Positions 53,203 to 64,000 of a stretch of DNA of 64,000 nucleotides are shown one piece after another (positions within the stretch are counted from its first letter, which is position 1; each line of letters begins with the position of its first letter). The notes below the pieces were generated by a model that worked only from the letters and a program-made list of their open reading frames with translations, was not told where the DNA came from and did not search any database. The translations under genes were made by a program, and so were the position numbers. The DNA is from Elmis aenea (taxonomy: Eukaryota; Arthropoda; Insecta; Coleoptera; Elmidae), in NCBI GenBank assembly GCA_947652605.1, contig OX393582.1, positions 15,834,544 through 15,898,543 on the forward strand, read 5' to 3'.

Positions 53203-53480
53203 CAGTGTAACCCATTTCAAAGCGGATCACCCATTTGAGGGCATCCTGAATCCACACCACTGGAGTGGAGTCAGATTTTAAATTAAAAAATTGCTAAACA
53301 AATTTTGCCAATTTTGACATCGAAAAAAATTCATAGTAGGTTTTGTGGGTGTAAACTGAATTTTTAAATAGGGTGCCAAAGTAGTTTTTGATGCTTTATC
53401 GTTTAAGAAAAAATGTCATGAAAATCGGATCATAAATAACCTTTTTATATGGGTGATCCGCTTCGAAATGGTTCACACTG
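53203..53480. mobile_element. 278-bp TA-flanked MITE (CAGTGTAACCC)
   Basis: The left end CAGTGTAACCCATTTCAAAG and right inverse end CACTG are flanked by TA. The inner GCGGATCACCC and GGGTGATCCGC are inverse. Confidence 0.85.
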
Positions 53481-53739
53481 TATGTTAAAAATGTCTTGCT
53501 TAATCCTGTAAATATACTTTGTTCTACAATATTGCACACCTAAAATTAATTTATTTCTAAGAGTCATTATCTTTTAAACAAGAGTTCTATTATATGATTT
53601 TTTTAACTGTAAAAAGACATTTGAAATTAAATGTTTGGTCAAGCTTAACAACTATTGTGGTAATTAATATTTGCAAACATTAAATGTCCTAAATGTTGAT
53701 ACAAAAAAAGTTAACCCGGCATTATTAAATTAATAATTG

Positions 53740-54345
53740 TACTTGCTAAAGTTGTAACAATTTACTTAGAATTTAGAATATATTATGTTACTATATCCTA
53801 TATAAAAGAGACACAATATTCTTAATTTTAATCAAATTGTTACAACTTTAAGAAGTGCAATTATGTACTCGACGTTTCGACAACTTTACCGTTGCCATCG
53901 TCTGGAGGCTCTAAAGTACTGGAACTCGGCAGTATTAAGTTATTTTTTGAAAAAACACTGACATCTCTCGGCCATTAACTATAATCACAACGTTTATCAT
54001 TTGTCAAGGTTAAGCTAGCTAAATTTGTTGCTGTGGTGTTCTCGCTTTGCTGAGTTTTTACAAAAAGAACTACAAACTTCAGAAAAATCTACCGACAACG
54101 TCCTTTCACGCCCAGCTAAGTTATAAAACCACAGCAACGCATTTAGTAAGCCGTGAAGAATGGTTAACATTGTGATTACTGGCAATGACAGACATATGTC
54201 TTTTTTTCAAAAGCTCCAAAGGACGGCGAGATTGCCAAAACGTCGCGATAATGATCAAATTTTAACGTGGTTAAATTCCCAAAAAGACACTGCTAAATGT
54301 AACAGCCGCGAAAACCGTAAAAAAACATGTACACTAGTACACTAA
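53740..54345. repeat. repetitive region with inverted motifs and a GACGTTTCGAC box
   Basis: ACTTGCTAAAGTTGTAACAA is inverted as TTGTTACAACTTTAAGAAGT, and GCTGTGGT pairs with ACCACAGC further right. GACGTTTCGACAACTTTACC followed by GCCATCGTCTGGAGG resembles a box I associate with Penelope-like retroelements, but no protein supports this. Confidence 0.35.
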
Positions 54346-54349
54346 ATGT

Positions 54350-55500
54350 ATTATTAAAGATAATAAAAGACGAATTAGCGTAAATTATTAGTAAATAGGG
54401 CACCTGCTGTTGTCGATTCTATGTTCAACGTACAAGTGTTTTGCATTTGTTGATTTCTTAGAATTTTTAACTGTGACGAAAATTATGTAGTTATCTATTT
54501 GTATTTCGATCGTCAGGCTCTATTGTGAAATTTTCAACTTCATAGTCTTCTAAAAACTGTTAGGAATGAAAATCCAGCACAGAAATAAAACAAAATTATA
54601 AATTAAATAAAAAAATTAAGTAATATTTTAATTAATATCAGAGTAGAAACTTGCACTTATAACTTAAAAATTTATTTAATTTATTTAATAATTTTTATAT
54701 TTATGACTATTTTCTGTATATTATTTTTATCATTAACAGAGTATTTAAGAATTTTAATTACTTTTTACAAATTTATTAAGTAATTTTAAAAACCTATTAA
54801 AACATTAAAATAAAATGTTTAATTTGTCTATCACAAAAACGTTTTTATTTTTTATTTGATTTATTTTTCTGTTCTTTATTTGTCCATTATTAATAGTTCA
54901 TATGATAAAATACTCTCCTGCAAATTTAGTTTCATAATTTTTACAAGCTACATAATTGATTATCGTTTGCTTCTTTCATTTAAAAGATCTAGCAAAAAAA
55001 TGATTAAATTGTAAATGTGTGATTTCAACAATTTGGGATTGCTGTATTAATATAAATTATAAAAAGAACTAATGTTTCATTAAACAATTAAAAGTTGACC
55101 TATACATATGTGATAGATTTTTTCAAGAAAAATAAAGGACAAATAAAAATTACGGACGGAAACCTATAGCAAACCGCGTCGGACGTCCCGTAAACAAAAT
55201 TCGTCCTCACAATCGGTGTTCTTATAAACGAACATAAACATTTAATTTAAAAGCATTTTTCACGTCAGTGACAAAAATAAAATTTCTTTATACACAACTC
55301 TAATATAATAAATATTTTAATTAATAAGTAGTTAATAATAATTTACATTTTTATTTTTATTTCAATATTTTTGGGGGGCATTTTTATGTATAATGAACTT
55401 TAAAATTCTATGCAGTTCATATTATACTTACATTTCGTGTAAATGCAAGCTTCCAGTGTTTCGACTCTCAATTTATTCTTTTTCGTTCGTAAAATTTTTA
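54350..55500. other. AT-rich intronic/intergenic DNA, no recognised feature
   Basis: This is very AT-rich with short open frames only. I see nothing beyond low-complexity sequence. Confidence 0.4.
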
Positions 55501-55509
55501 TTTATGATA

Positions 55510-55766
55510 TAATAAAAAACACCGTGTATAATATTGTAAAATGTAGCTAGCGAAAAGTTTTAATTAACCTATTGTCAATCTAATTTTCAAACGAAATTCT
55601 ACTGCCTTTTTAAATAACTTAAATTTTAAAAAAAATTGAAAGTGCTGTATGGCACAAAATTTTCATAAAATTGTAAATTTTACGAAAACGGTTGACTTTA
55701 GACCCATATTACTTTACACATTTTTCAAAGTAAATTTTAAGAGGAATCCAAAAATGTAAAAATATA
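55510..55766. mobile_element. fragment of the right arm of family O
   Basis: ACACCGTGTATAATATTGTAA, then ATGTAGCTAGCG and AGAGGAATCCAAAAATG, follows 47000-47240 of the big foldback element. It carries neither the other arm nor the transposase part. Confidence 0.7.
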
Positions 55767-56536
55767 CAGGGTGTTTTCTTTAAAATTTCAAAATTTGAGT
55801 CCGTTTCCGGTTGAAAAGGAAGTCGTATTGCAACCTTAATATTTTCATCGAATTCAAAAAAAAAATATAACGCCCAGATACAAAATGCCATAGTTATATC
55901 TGCAATAGTGTTCTAGATATTTGTCTGTTTCCATACTTTTGCGCATATCTTTTTTTTTGTTAAAACTAGATTTGGAAGAAAAAAATTTAAATAATTTGGA
56001 GCAAAATCCCATTACAAGAGGGCGCTGATTGTTACAATAAACGAAAATATGACATCTGACTTCATTTGTTTCGTTTGTTAATTCACAATAAACTAGTTTT
56101 TGTTAAATGCTTTCAATAAATATCAGAGTTATATTTTAATAATATCGAGTTTTTCTCCAAAACGATGGTTCCTATCAAAAAACTTTAGGTTACTAAAAAT
56201 GTACATTTTAGACCTACCTATCCGACTGTTACAATAAAAAAATACAGCAGGTTATTTCTCTGCTATTATCGATTGTAGCGCCCCCTATGGTGGGATTTCG
56301 TTCAAACTTATGCATAAGAACATGCTTTCCTATTGTAGAATACGTGCCAAATATAAATGTTGTAGGTCAAAGCGTTCTTGATTTATCAATAAAAAAAACA
56401 ATTTTTCATCTCCTCTTCATGGGGCTGTAACTTAGCAACGATGCAACTTTCCATAAGGCATGATGGGCTAAATCGTCCTATTTTTTTATGTAGATTCACC
56501 AGTAGAAATTATGCTACATCGTTCAGAAACACCCTG
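55767..56536. mobile_element. possible CAGGGTG element
   Basis: TA plus CAGGGTGTTTTC at 55767 and CACCCTG plus TA at 56530-56536 face each other, but only the outermost bases match. The two ends may belong to different decayed elements. Confidence 0.4.
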
Positions 56537-56538
56537 TA

Positions 56539-57415
56539 TAGGGTTATCTCCAGTATAAGACGGCTTTAAAATTGTTAATAAAAATTTGAGCTTTTACATA
56601 TCACTCGTGTTTTAGTCTTATCTAGTTTTTAGGGGTACGTCGAAACTATTTGTTAATCCTAAAATGGGTTTTGATGATATGTTTTGGATAAACTTATCGA
56701 TACTTTACCGCCACTATACATTTTTATCTATCATTTCCTATTACTGTGTAAACTGTGCAAGTCACAAAGTGTTATTTGTGTTTAGGTTGGCCCTATAAGA
56801 TTAAAAAACCCAAAAAATTTTCTCCAAAACTCGATCTGCACACGATAAGAAAAAAAAACTGATCTGTAGTTGCAGTAATACCCGAACAGTATGTTAGGTG
56901 ATTACCTAATATAAAAGCTCGTTGATCTTCATCGTATTAGTTTTTAATTAACAGCAACTTGAAAATATTCATGGCATGTCATCGTTCCTTGCACGTTTAT
57001 GATAAATTATGATTCACTGTACTCACAATATTTGATTTTTAAATTATGATCCACGATGTAAACATTTATTTTTTAAACTAGTTATCGAAGAACATAGTAA
57101 TAAATTTTGATTGCTAATTTTACTGGTTTCTTGTCCAATTTCTTGCTTGTTTACACGATCAAGCATAGAATTTATTTTATTTTTTTATTATTATTGTTGT
57201 ATATTTGCTGTAAAATAAAAATCAAGAAGCCATTTTTTAAAGAAAAAGTAAAAACAATTTACTGCTTCTATTTAAAAAAAAAGTTGCGTGCAACTTTGGG
57301 ATTTCAAATATCTTAAATCTTAATGTAAATTATTTTAAAGCATTCAGTATAAAAGTGCATTTTGCATTTTGGAAACATTTTTATTATTGTACTTTTTTAC
57401 ACATCCTACATCTTC
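56539..57415. other. no recognised feature
   Basis: This is AT-rich DNA between a CACCCTG end and the piggyBac-like fragment. Confidence 0.4.
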
Positions 57416-57419
57416 ATGT

Positions 57420-58046
57420 AACTTTTTGGTCGTCTTTTATTATTTTATCAAAACGCACATCTGATAGCAGTGCATTCTTCGAAGGACGACAGTAGTTGGA
57501 GTTTATTGCTTTTATATACTGCTCATTTCGTTTACTGATTCATCTTTTCTAAATTCATTTATTTCTGTTAATACATATCCCGTTTTCACTTGCAGTTAAT
57601 TGATAAATCATGGCAATTGCTGCCGTGGGCATACTTATTTGGGTACTCCACAATTTTTGATAGCAAATTATCATCCTGAAACATTCTAAAAACTTCATAA
57701 GGCTTCTTATAAGAAATACAATTTTTTATTTCTTCCACCTTAGCTTTTCTTACATCTTCGGGTGAAGAACTGTAAGTTGGATGTATTCTTTTCCAACATG
57801 GAATATTTAACGATTTTTTGTTCTCAACAGTCTTTTTATTTGTTTCCTCTAATGTTCGTCATTAACACGCTCTTCAGTTATGTTTATTTCATCTTCAAAA
57901 GATTCAGCCAGTTCCAATATTTTTTGATCTTCCATAAGTAAATCGTCATCCAGGTGTTCATTTGTTAATTTATCTACAGAATATACATAGGCTGATTCAG
58001 CAGCAACAATATTCTTATCTTCTAATGCAGCAAGCATTTCATCCAA
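57420..58046 (-). pseudogene. piggyBac-like transposase N-terminal fragment
   Basis: On the minus strand an ATG at 58046 begins MDEMLAALEDKNIVAAESAY, followed by an acidic stretch (LDDDLLMEDQKILELAESFE). After breaks it reads YKKPYEVFRMFQDDNLLSKI then VEYPNKYAHGSNC, resembling the conserved piggyBac block (SPLxxFxLFFxxELLExIVExTNxYA). Next come INSNYCRPSKNALLSDVRFD and KIIKD. The DDD catalytic core is not present. The family call rests on one block, so it is moderate. Confidence 0.5.
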
Positions 58047-58193
58047 TTAGTGGTTTTATACATTGTTCAGCATAATCTAATGATATAGGTAAAAAAATCT
58101 AATTTTACTCAGTTGCCTTTTTACTGTCATAATTATCTGTAGTTACATATATGTTTATTCCTTGATTATACTTTTTAGCAGGTAGTTGATATA

Positions 58194-59356
58194 AAAGGTT
58201 GGTTAAATGGGTCAAAAGTAAGTTATTTTTTGTTTAAAAATTCCATGGCTTGCGTGATATAACGAAAAAAACAGAAATCCATAAAAAAATTTAAACTTAA
58301 ATATCTCGGCTATTGTTGCGAATACACAAAAACGCCGAAGGAAAAATGTGTTTTGTCGATTTCGTTGCTATAAGTTGGCGATAGTAAAATTTTTATTTAT
58401 CAGTTACCGTGCGAGATATTTGACAAAACAACTTTTTTTTTTAAATGGCAGTCATAGTATGTGATGACTTAGATTTAAAGGTTATTTTTTTCTCTTTACA
58501 ATGATATAATATGTTATAATGTCTATTTTCAAAAAGAAGCGAAATAACCTAAAAAAATGCAAAATCTTAAGATAAAAATCAAGGTTGCCACGGAAAAGAA
58601 CAATAACCGACTTCAATTATTTTATTTTGACCCTTGCTTGTCTATTATGTCACTCTTTAAACAGTGATATTAAATTAAAATAATCATACCAATAGTCATA
58701 ATATGAATGTACATATTTTATACCTCTTACTAAGACATTAGCAAAAAAAGGATTTAAAATATTTATTTATGTTCATTTACATTATTTTCAGTTAACACAA
58801 TTATTATAACAGACAAGCAAGGGTCGAAATAAGACAATTGAAGTCGGTTATTGTTTTTTTTTTCCATGGCAACCTTGATTATAATCTTAAGATTTTGCAT
58901 TTTTTTAGGTTATTTCGCTTATTTTTCAAAATAGACATTTCAAAATATTATATCATTGTAAAGAGAAAAAAATAATCCTTAAATCTAAGTCATTACCTAA
59001 TACGACTGTCATTTAAAAAAAGTTGTTTTGTTAAATATCTCGCATGGTAATCAATAAAAAAAAATCTGACTATCGCCATCTTATAGCAAACAAAATCTAC
59101 AAAACATTTTTCCCTTGGCGGTTTTGTGTATTCGCAACAATAGCCGAGATATTTCAAACTTATTTAACTTTGTAAAGTGCATCAAGGTGTTTATTCATTT
59201 CTTCAACTAATTACTTTTGTTTGATAAGTTTAAAAATTTTGGTCGATTTCGGTTTTTTCGTTATATCACCCATGCCATGGAATTTTTAAACAAAACAAGA
59301 TCTTGTTTAAAATACACTCCTAAATAGCCAACTTTTGTCCAATTTAACCAACCTTG
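58194..59356. mobile_element. 1.16-kb palindromic TA-element (CAAGGTTGG family)
   Basis: The left end AAAGGTTGGTTAAAT and right inverse end ATTTAACCAACCTTG are flanked by TA. The arms of about 450-550 bp share ATATCTCGGCTATTGTTGCG, TTGCATTTTTTTAGGTTATT and CAATAACCGACTTCAATT in inverse. The small centre has no coding sequence. Confidence 0.87.
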
Positions 59357-59357
59357 T

Positions 59358-60211
59358 ATTTTCATTGTTTACGGAGGTAGCAATAGTGTCCCATGGAAAA
59401 GTGATACACCCTGTATTTTGGCAAAAATCTTAAAAAAAAACAAAAAAAAACGTAAAAGCATGGTAAAAGGGGGGTTTGAAATTATAGGAAATTGGGTATC
59501 TTTAAAAATTACAGCCTTACGTTATTATTTTGAAAAAAAAACTTATATGTATTATAGTGTCTTTTGTATCTTGTGTATTAAACCTCAATCTAAGAAACAG
59601 TAAATTCAAAGTTTTTTATGGCGTACAAATTTGTTTTGATAATTGTTGCGTTTTTACAACGTTGGTCCTTAATGGGTTATTATATTTTTTTGCTCTGAAG
59701 TTTAGTGCCAAGCTGATTTTTTATAGTCGCTTGCGTTATATTTTGATTTGTTTAGATTTAAAGCGATGAGATTTATCAATATACTCGTTTTGTCCATTAT
59801 TATTGTGTCACGGTAATTTGTTAAGGAAGTTTTTATTAACGTAATTGTTATATTCCTTGTGTGTGTTGCGGTTTAAATTTGCTGTACTTAATTAAATTGG
59901 ACGTGACCTTGGCCCGTGTAAGCAGTAAGGTTACTATAATAATCTGGAAAATTATTGATGTATTTTGTTTGACAATAATATGCCGGATGTTTCTAAAGAG
60001 GTGCAAAGCATGGCGTGAATGCAAATTTGAAAATCAAAACTGTTCCGATTAGAACTACATTCAAATGGTCTTCACCGTTTATTACAAATTACAACCAATA
60101 ATTATACACTCGAAGGATGCAACCTCGATTACGTTAAAATATTATAAAGTTTTGATATTAAATATAAACAAAATTGTAAGATTCCATCAGAATATCATGT
60201 CGGTGTAAAAG
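59358..60211. other. no recognised gene; one solo CACCCTG end
   Basis: A CACCCTG plus TA terminus at 59407-59413 has no partner. The rest is AT-rich with short open frames that resemble nothing I know. Confidence 0.4.
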
Positions 60212-60307
60212 CTTTAAACCAGGCATGTGCACATAAGGCACGCGACATAATTTTATCCGGTCCGCGAGAACTTTTCCAAATCGCCTGAATCCGGCCCGCC
60301 AGCCACC

Positions 60308-60593
60308 CCGCGGCGTAGCGAGGGAGGCAAGGGGATATCGTTACCCCGGACGCCAGTTTTGGGGGACGCCGCGAAGACAAAATATTTTTGCGTTTGTTTC
60401 TCTTATTTAAAGCCAGAAAACTAAATTGCCATAATTTTAAAATTTGTTCTCATTATCATAACAGTGTATTTGAGTTAATAATAAAACATTATTTTACTTG
60501 AAACTCACAAACTACAATAAAAATACAGACATAGGGGGACGAAAAAAAAAACTATGCCCCGGGCGCCATTTACCCTCACTACACCACTGGCCA
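60308..60593. mobile_element. 286-bp hAT MITE nested in hAT, duplication CAGCCACC
   Basis: GCGGCGTAGCGAGGG at the left and the inverse of GGTGTAGTGAGGG at the right are matched, with GGCGCCCGGGG/CCCCGGACGCC inside. Identical CAGCCACC lies at 60300-60307 and 60594-60601. The extreme ends are slightly unequal. Confidence 0.72.
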
Positions 60594-60689
60594 CAGCCAC
60601 CTAAGACTAAATAGTATTTTTTATTTATGTATTTAATGTTTCATTTGTTATGAATTCTATTTTTGCTATTTACATGATCAAATAGCATT

Positions 60690-61251
60690 TATTTTTCTTA
60701 ATCCATTGATGTATCACACATGGTATTTTACTTTTTCTTTCATTGTCAAATTTCAAAATATACGTTTTAAACAATACCTATCCATTATAAATCAGGTTGG
60801 CCGGTCATTGTAGTTTATGTTGTTTCCATGACAACCGATCAACAAACTAAAAGTTTTGAAGGCCTGTTAGTCGTAAAAATGAACTTTAATAATGAAGAAA
60901 AACGCGATATGCTGCTCATAACAATAAACAAAGTTGGTTGTCTAAAACAAAAACGAATCGACCTAGGAAAAATTTGTGACCACCATACGATTTGGCTTAA
61001 AAAGTTGCTTGGGCAACTTTTTTACACATTTAAAATATTTTAAACTCCAAAGGAGTTATAAACGATTTTCAAAACTGGACTTTCCAGTTTTTCCTAATTT
61101 TCTCGGATACCGTTTGAGATATTTCCAATTTCTCTTTGGATTATCAATAAGCATCGAATTTAGCAACTTTGCCAAATTTAAACCTATACTCTAGCCTAGC
61201 TATTATAATAAGCGAGATCCCCATGCTTAAACTCGAATTTTAAACACCCTG
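60690..61251. mobile_element. right half of a family F element
   Basis: ATTGATGTATCACACATGGT, AATCGACCTAGGAAAAAT, CTATTATAATAAGCGAGAT and the terminal CACCCTG (61245-61251) plus TA repeat the right part of 8282-9988. The left half is missing. Confidence 0.75.
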
Positions 61252-61253
61252 TA

Positions 61254-61975
61254 TATCTCAGTAAATATCTACTTTAGGGAAAAATATTTTGAATAAACGT
61301 TGTTTGATATTTAGTTTCCCTTCATAAGACAAAATTTAAATAATTTTTTTTTTAAATAACAAAAGCGCAATGAAAAACAATTGATTTTTTTTAAATGGCT
61401 AGGTACCGTACCCCTACATTATACTCATTTGATGGAGAATTTTGTTCTCTTTTCAATGGTGGGGTGGGGTCACCTTAAAAACTAAATTTATGTTAAGAGG
61501 CCGGAGAATATCGAAAATTTAATAGATCGTATTATAAAAATTACACCTGAAATGGTTGGGAATGTTATAAACGGGTTTAAAAACTGAGTTTATCATTGCC
61601 AAGCTGTAAATGGTCCACAGTTCGAACACTTATTGTAAGATTTCGTCAAAAAAATTTAGTTCTTATGATGTTTTTGTTAGAAATAAATACTAATCAATTA
61701 AAATAATTTTTGCGTTTTTCTCAAAAAGTTGCTTAAGTAAGGTAATAAAGTTTTTAATCATTGAAAAGAGAAAAAAAATCTCTATCAAATGAGTATAATA
61801 TAGGGGTCCCTTATCATTTACAAAAGTTTAATTGTTTTTGATTGCGCTTCGAAAAAAAAATTAAAATTTTGTCTTATGGTGAAAAACTAAGTACCTAACA
61901 ACTTTTGTACAAAACATTTTTCCCTAAAGTAGATATTTACTGAGATATATAGCATATTACATTTGGACACACTGT
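61254..61975. mobile_element. palindromic element, left terminus damaged
   Basis: The arms ATCTCAGTAAATATCTACTT with AGGGAAAAAT and their inverse (ATTTTTCCCTAAAGTAGATA) face each other, and CAAATGAGTATAAT blocks near the middle are also inverse. The right end reads TGGACACACTG. The left terminus was lost where it abuts the previous element. Confidence 0.7.
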
Positions 61976-62039
61976 TTACATAGAATACCTAGTAGTCGCA
62001 AGCTACCCATCAAATTTTCGAATTAACTCCGAGGAAAAA

Positions 62040-62610
62040 CTGCTTGTACATACAATGGTATCGTTTTTCGCGTTTTTCTCCAAGACCGTTAGACCTATTT
62101 TTAAAAATATTGCACAGTTTTACTAGCAAAGGATGCGCGCATCAGAATTTTTTTCCACACAGTTCCATGACCGCGCGACTGCAAAATTGGCTATTTTTAA
62201 GCATAATTTTCGCGCGGGGGCTGTAAAGGATACTTAAAACAAAAAAAAGTGCATCAGTTTACACATCGCCAGACACGACTATCCTTTGGCTACACTTCGA
62301 GACCAAAAAGAAAAATGTCGGATGGAAAACAAAGAAGTAAATGAATTTTTTGTGACCCCAAGTATTTATAATTTTTTAACGAACTGCTTTTACAAGGATC
62401 TCGTTTTTCGCGTTTTTCTCCGGAACTATTGGACGTATTTTCAAAAACTTTGCAACATTTTATTTGCAAAGAATGCGCACATCGGTAAATACAAAGTTTT
62501 GATTTATCTCAGATTGTTTCATGGCCAACACAACCGCAAAAATTGCCATTTTTATGTAGCATTTTCCGCCGTCCCTAAAAGACACTAAAAACAAAAAATA
62601 TGCAGTCATC
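62040..62610 (+). repeat. diverged direct repeat of about 210 bp, two units
   Basis: Units at about 62050-62245 and 62398-62595 share TCGTTTTTCGCGTTTTTCTCC, the TTTGCAACATTTT/TTGCACAGTTTT block, AAAATTGGCTATTTTTA and a final AC(T)TAAAACAAAAAA. They are in the same orientation with about 150 bp between. Confidence 0.7.
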
Positions 62611-62876
62611 ATATATTTGTTTAAGGAAAAATAATTTTACTCTAGTAATTTTGAAATGGTTGCAGGGATCTACTGAAAATTGCTTCGCTTCGACCTGTTT
62701 TCCATAACTATTTTATAGTAATGACTATTACAGTCAAGTAAAAAAACACAAATAAAGATGGCTTGCTTTTTGCATACTCCAATGCGAGCCCTTAAAAAAG
62801 GTTTGGCCCGCGGTCGTATTTTAAATTCACTATCCGGCCCATGGTCTTGTCGAAGTTGCACAAACCTGCTTTAAAC

Positions 62877-64000
62877 AAATTTTGTATGTATAACATGAAT
62901 TCACGTCACCAGCTGTTAAAACATAAAAGCATTTTAATAAAGTTAATAAACGTTTGAAAATATTGTCTCTGTAAGTCTCCAATTTTTTTTTATGGAAAAG
63001 AAATTATTTTTTAAAGTTCTTTTTAATAGTAAACATGATGGTAGAATTAACATTTTATTGTATGTATAGCCATGACTATAAGCTATGTTGCCCGTCTAAA
63101 TAAATTATGTACTAACACACTGAATTTTTGATATCATGACTTTAGTATGGCCATAGTGCAGTTAGTAAACAAAATATCCATCATTATAAAACGTGAAAAT
63201 TTAAAACACGTAGTATTTGTGTATTGTTTCTCTATAGTGTTTTCTGTTATGCTATAAATCAATAAATATTTTTAATGAGATAAAACTCATATTCAACATT
63301 TTAACGGGTTTAGCGATACTGGAAAAACCAATGAAATAATATTTCGATTCAAAATAATTAATCTTTTATTGCGGAAAATTGGTTTCATTGTATAACCTCT
63401 GTATTTGCAATGATAGACAAAAAGCGATATAAAATAAATTGAAAGTTGTAAAAATATAAATAAACATTAGAATATTAAAACTAAATATTCTTCCTTGCCA
63501 CAGTTACATTATATTACTAACTGTTACTAAGCCACGTATTTTGTTTTTAAATGTAATTTAAATTGTTGTAAATTTTTGCAATATTATCGGGTATTGTAAT
63601 TGTTTAAATCTACTGCTTTTTATTGATTAGGTTTCTGTAAACTTGAATATTAAAAAACTCTCGATTAAGCTAATCTTTTACATTCAGTTAGATTTGAACC
63701 TGTTATTGGTAAGATTCTGTTAGTAAAACTCCACAAAAGTTTTAGCAAAGATCGATCTACAATTTTCCAGATACCTTTTATTTTCCCTTCTACATTTTTA
63801 AAGTGCTTTTACACTTTCAATAAAGTAAGTGTCCTCGAGTTGTCTTAAGTATTTTTCAATTTTGAATTCACTGTACCCCATCTTTATCTTCTTTTGGAGT
63901 TTATTTCGAGTTAGATAACTTTGATTTTTGTAAAAAAAAAAAAAAAAATACACCATGAAGCGTTCTTTATAACAAAAATACTGCTCACTAATTTTTAATT
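62877..64000. other. no recognised feature
   Basis: This AT-rich DNA to the right edge has a 17-bp A run near 63932. I searched for exon 2 of SLC26 copy 3 (YGLYSS-type) and did not find it. Confidence 0.4.

Larger units (their letters stand above)
60220..62868. mobile_element. hAT element (2.65 kb) filled with other elements, duplication CTTTAAAC
   Basis: The termini CAGGCATGTGCAC and TTGCACAAACCTG are inverses with few mismatches. Identical CTTTAAAC flanks them at 60212-60219 and 62869-62876. GC-rich subterminal blocks (CCGGTCCGCGAG; CCGCGGTCGT, CCGGCCCATGG) lie at both ends. No hAT protein remains. The interior is taken up by the MITE 60308-60593, a TA-element half (60690-61251), a palindrome (61254-61975) and a tandem duplication (62040-62610). 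Confidence 0.88.

Noticed and set aside
53880..53930. GACGTTTCGAC/CATCGTCTGG box as proof of a Penelope-like element
   Set aside because: Only a short nucleotide motif supports it and no reverse transcriptase or endonuclease frame is nearby, so it is listed only as a repeat.
55709..55891. 60-residue minus-strand open frame
   Set aside because: It lies across the ends of two TA-elements, with no recognisable protein.
59861..60052. 63-residue Cys-containing open frame
   Set aside because: It has no recognisable family, no splice context and sits just before a hAT insertion. I treat it as chance.
1..64000. tRNA, rRNA, CRISPR, riboswitch or bacterial operon features
   Set aside because: I looked on both strands and saw no cloverleaf with intact A/B boxes, no conserved rRNA sequence and no regularly spaced repeats apart from the short tandem arrays listed.

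Overview
The window is AT-rich animal nuclear DNA. Genes are split by GT-AG introns and embedded in a dense, layered mass of transposable elements. The SLC26-type exons, the very short introns (about 50 bp) beside very long ones, and the transposon mix (TA-target foldback elements, hAT, piggyBac/TTAA, PIF/Harbinger, pogo, mariner, RTE and jockey LINEs) point to an insect. A beetle with a large genome is my best inference, not something the sequence proves. Nothing bacterial is visible: no operons, CRISPR arrays or rRNA.

The only host genes I can support are three plus-strand, head-to-tail copies of one family, sodium-independent sulfate/anion transporters like SLC26A11. Copy 1 (1-7923) enters at the left edge and keeps the C-terminal half, including the STAS domain. 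Copy 2 (13523-28000) is complete: eleven coding exons join without a frame break into 600 codons plus stop, followed by AATAAA. Copy 3 shows only its first coding exon (52639-52809); the rest must lie beyond the right edge or be lost. Corresponding exons share boundaries and intron phases, so the copies arose by tandem duplication.

Most of the rest is mobile DNA, and many insertions can be delimited to the base by target-site duplications. (1) Long-inverted-repeat elements start CAGGGTG (or CAGTGTG, CCGGGTG, CAAGGTT) and are flanked by TA. Several carry pieces of a mariner-like transposase, and in some the arms are inverted copies of one end of that gene. (2) Nine hAT insertions have 8-bp duplications, most exact: 11612-12701, 16985-17174, 18569-18999, 33083-36052, 41196-41361, 41623-41933, 47718-49211, 60220-62868 and 60308-60593. 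(3) Others are a PIF/Harbinger element with a MYB-like gene (20429-23105), TTAA elements (13940-14102, 30745-31335), a piggyBac-like fragment (57420-58046), a pogo/Tigger fragment (30050-30606), a mariner (28707-29960) cut by an element with a 9-bp duplication (29260-29797), RTE-type LINEs (20028-23330, 33776-35640, 44823-49260) and a jockey-type LINE tail (51015-51603).

Layout: 1-7.9 kb copy 1 with element-filled introns; 7.9-13.5 kb intergenic elements; 13.5-28 kb copy 2; 28-52.6 kb a large intergenic transposon graveyard with nests up to three deep; 52.6-64 kb first exon of copy 3 and its presumed long first intron. The most interesting features are the foldback elements built from transposase gene ends, the inverted 0.4-kb repeats flanking exon 9 of copy 2, and nests whose order of insertion can be read directly.
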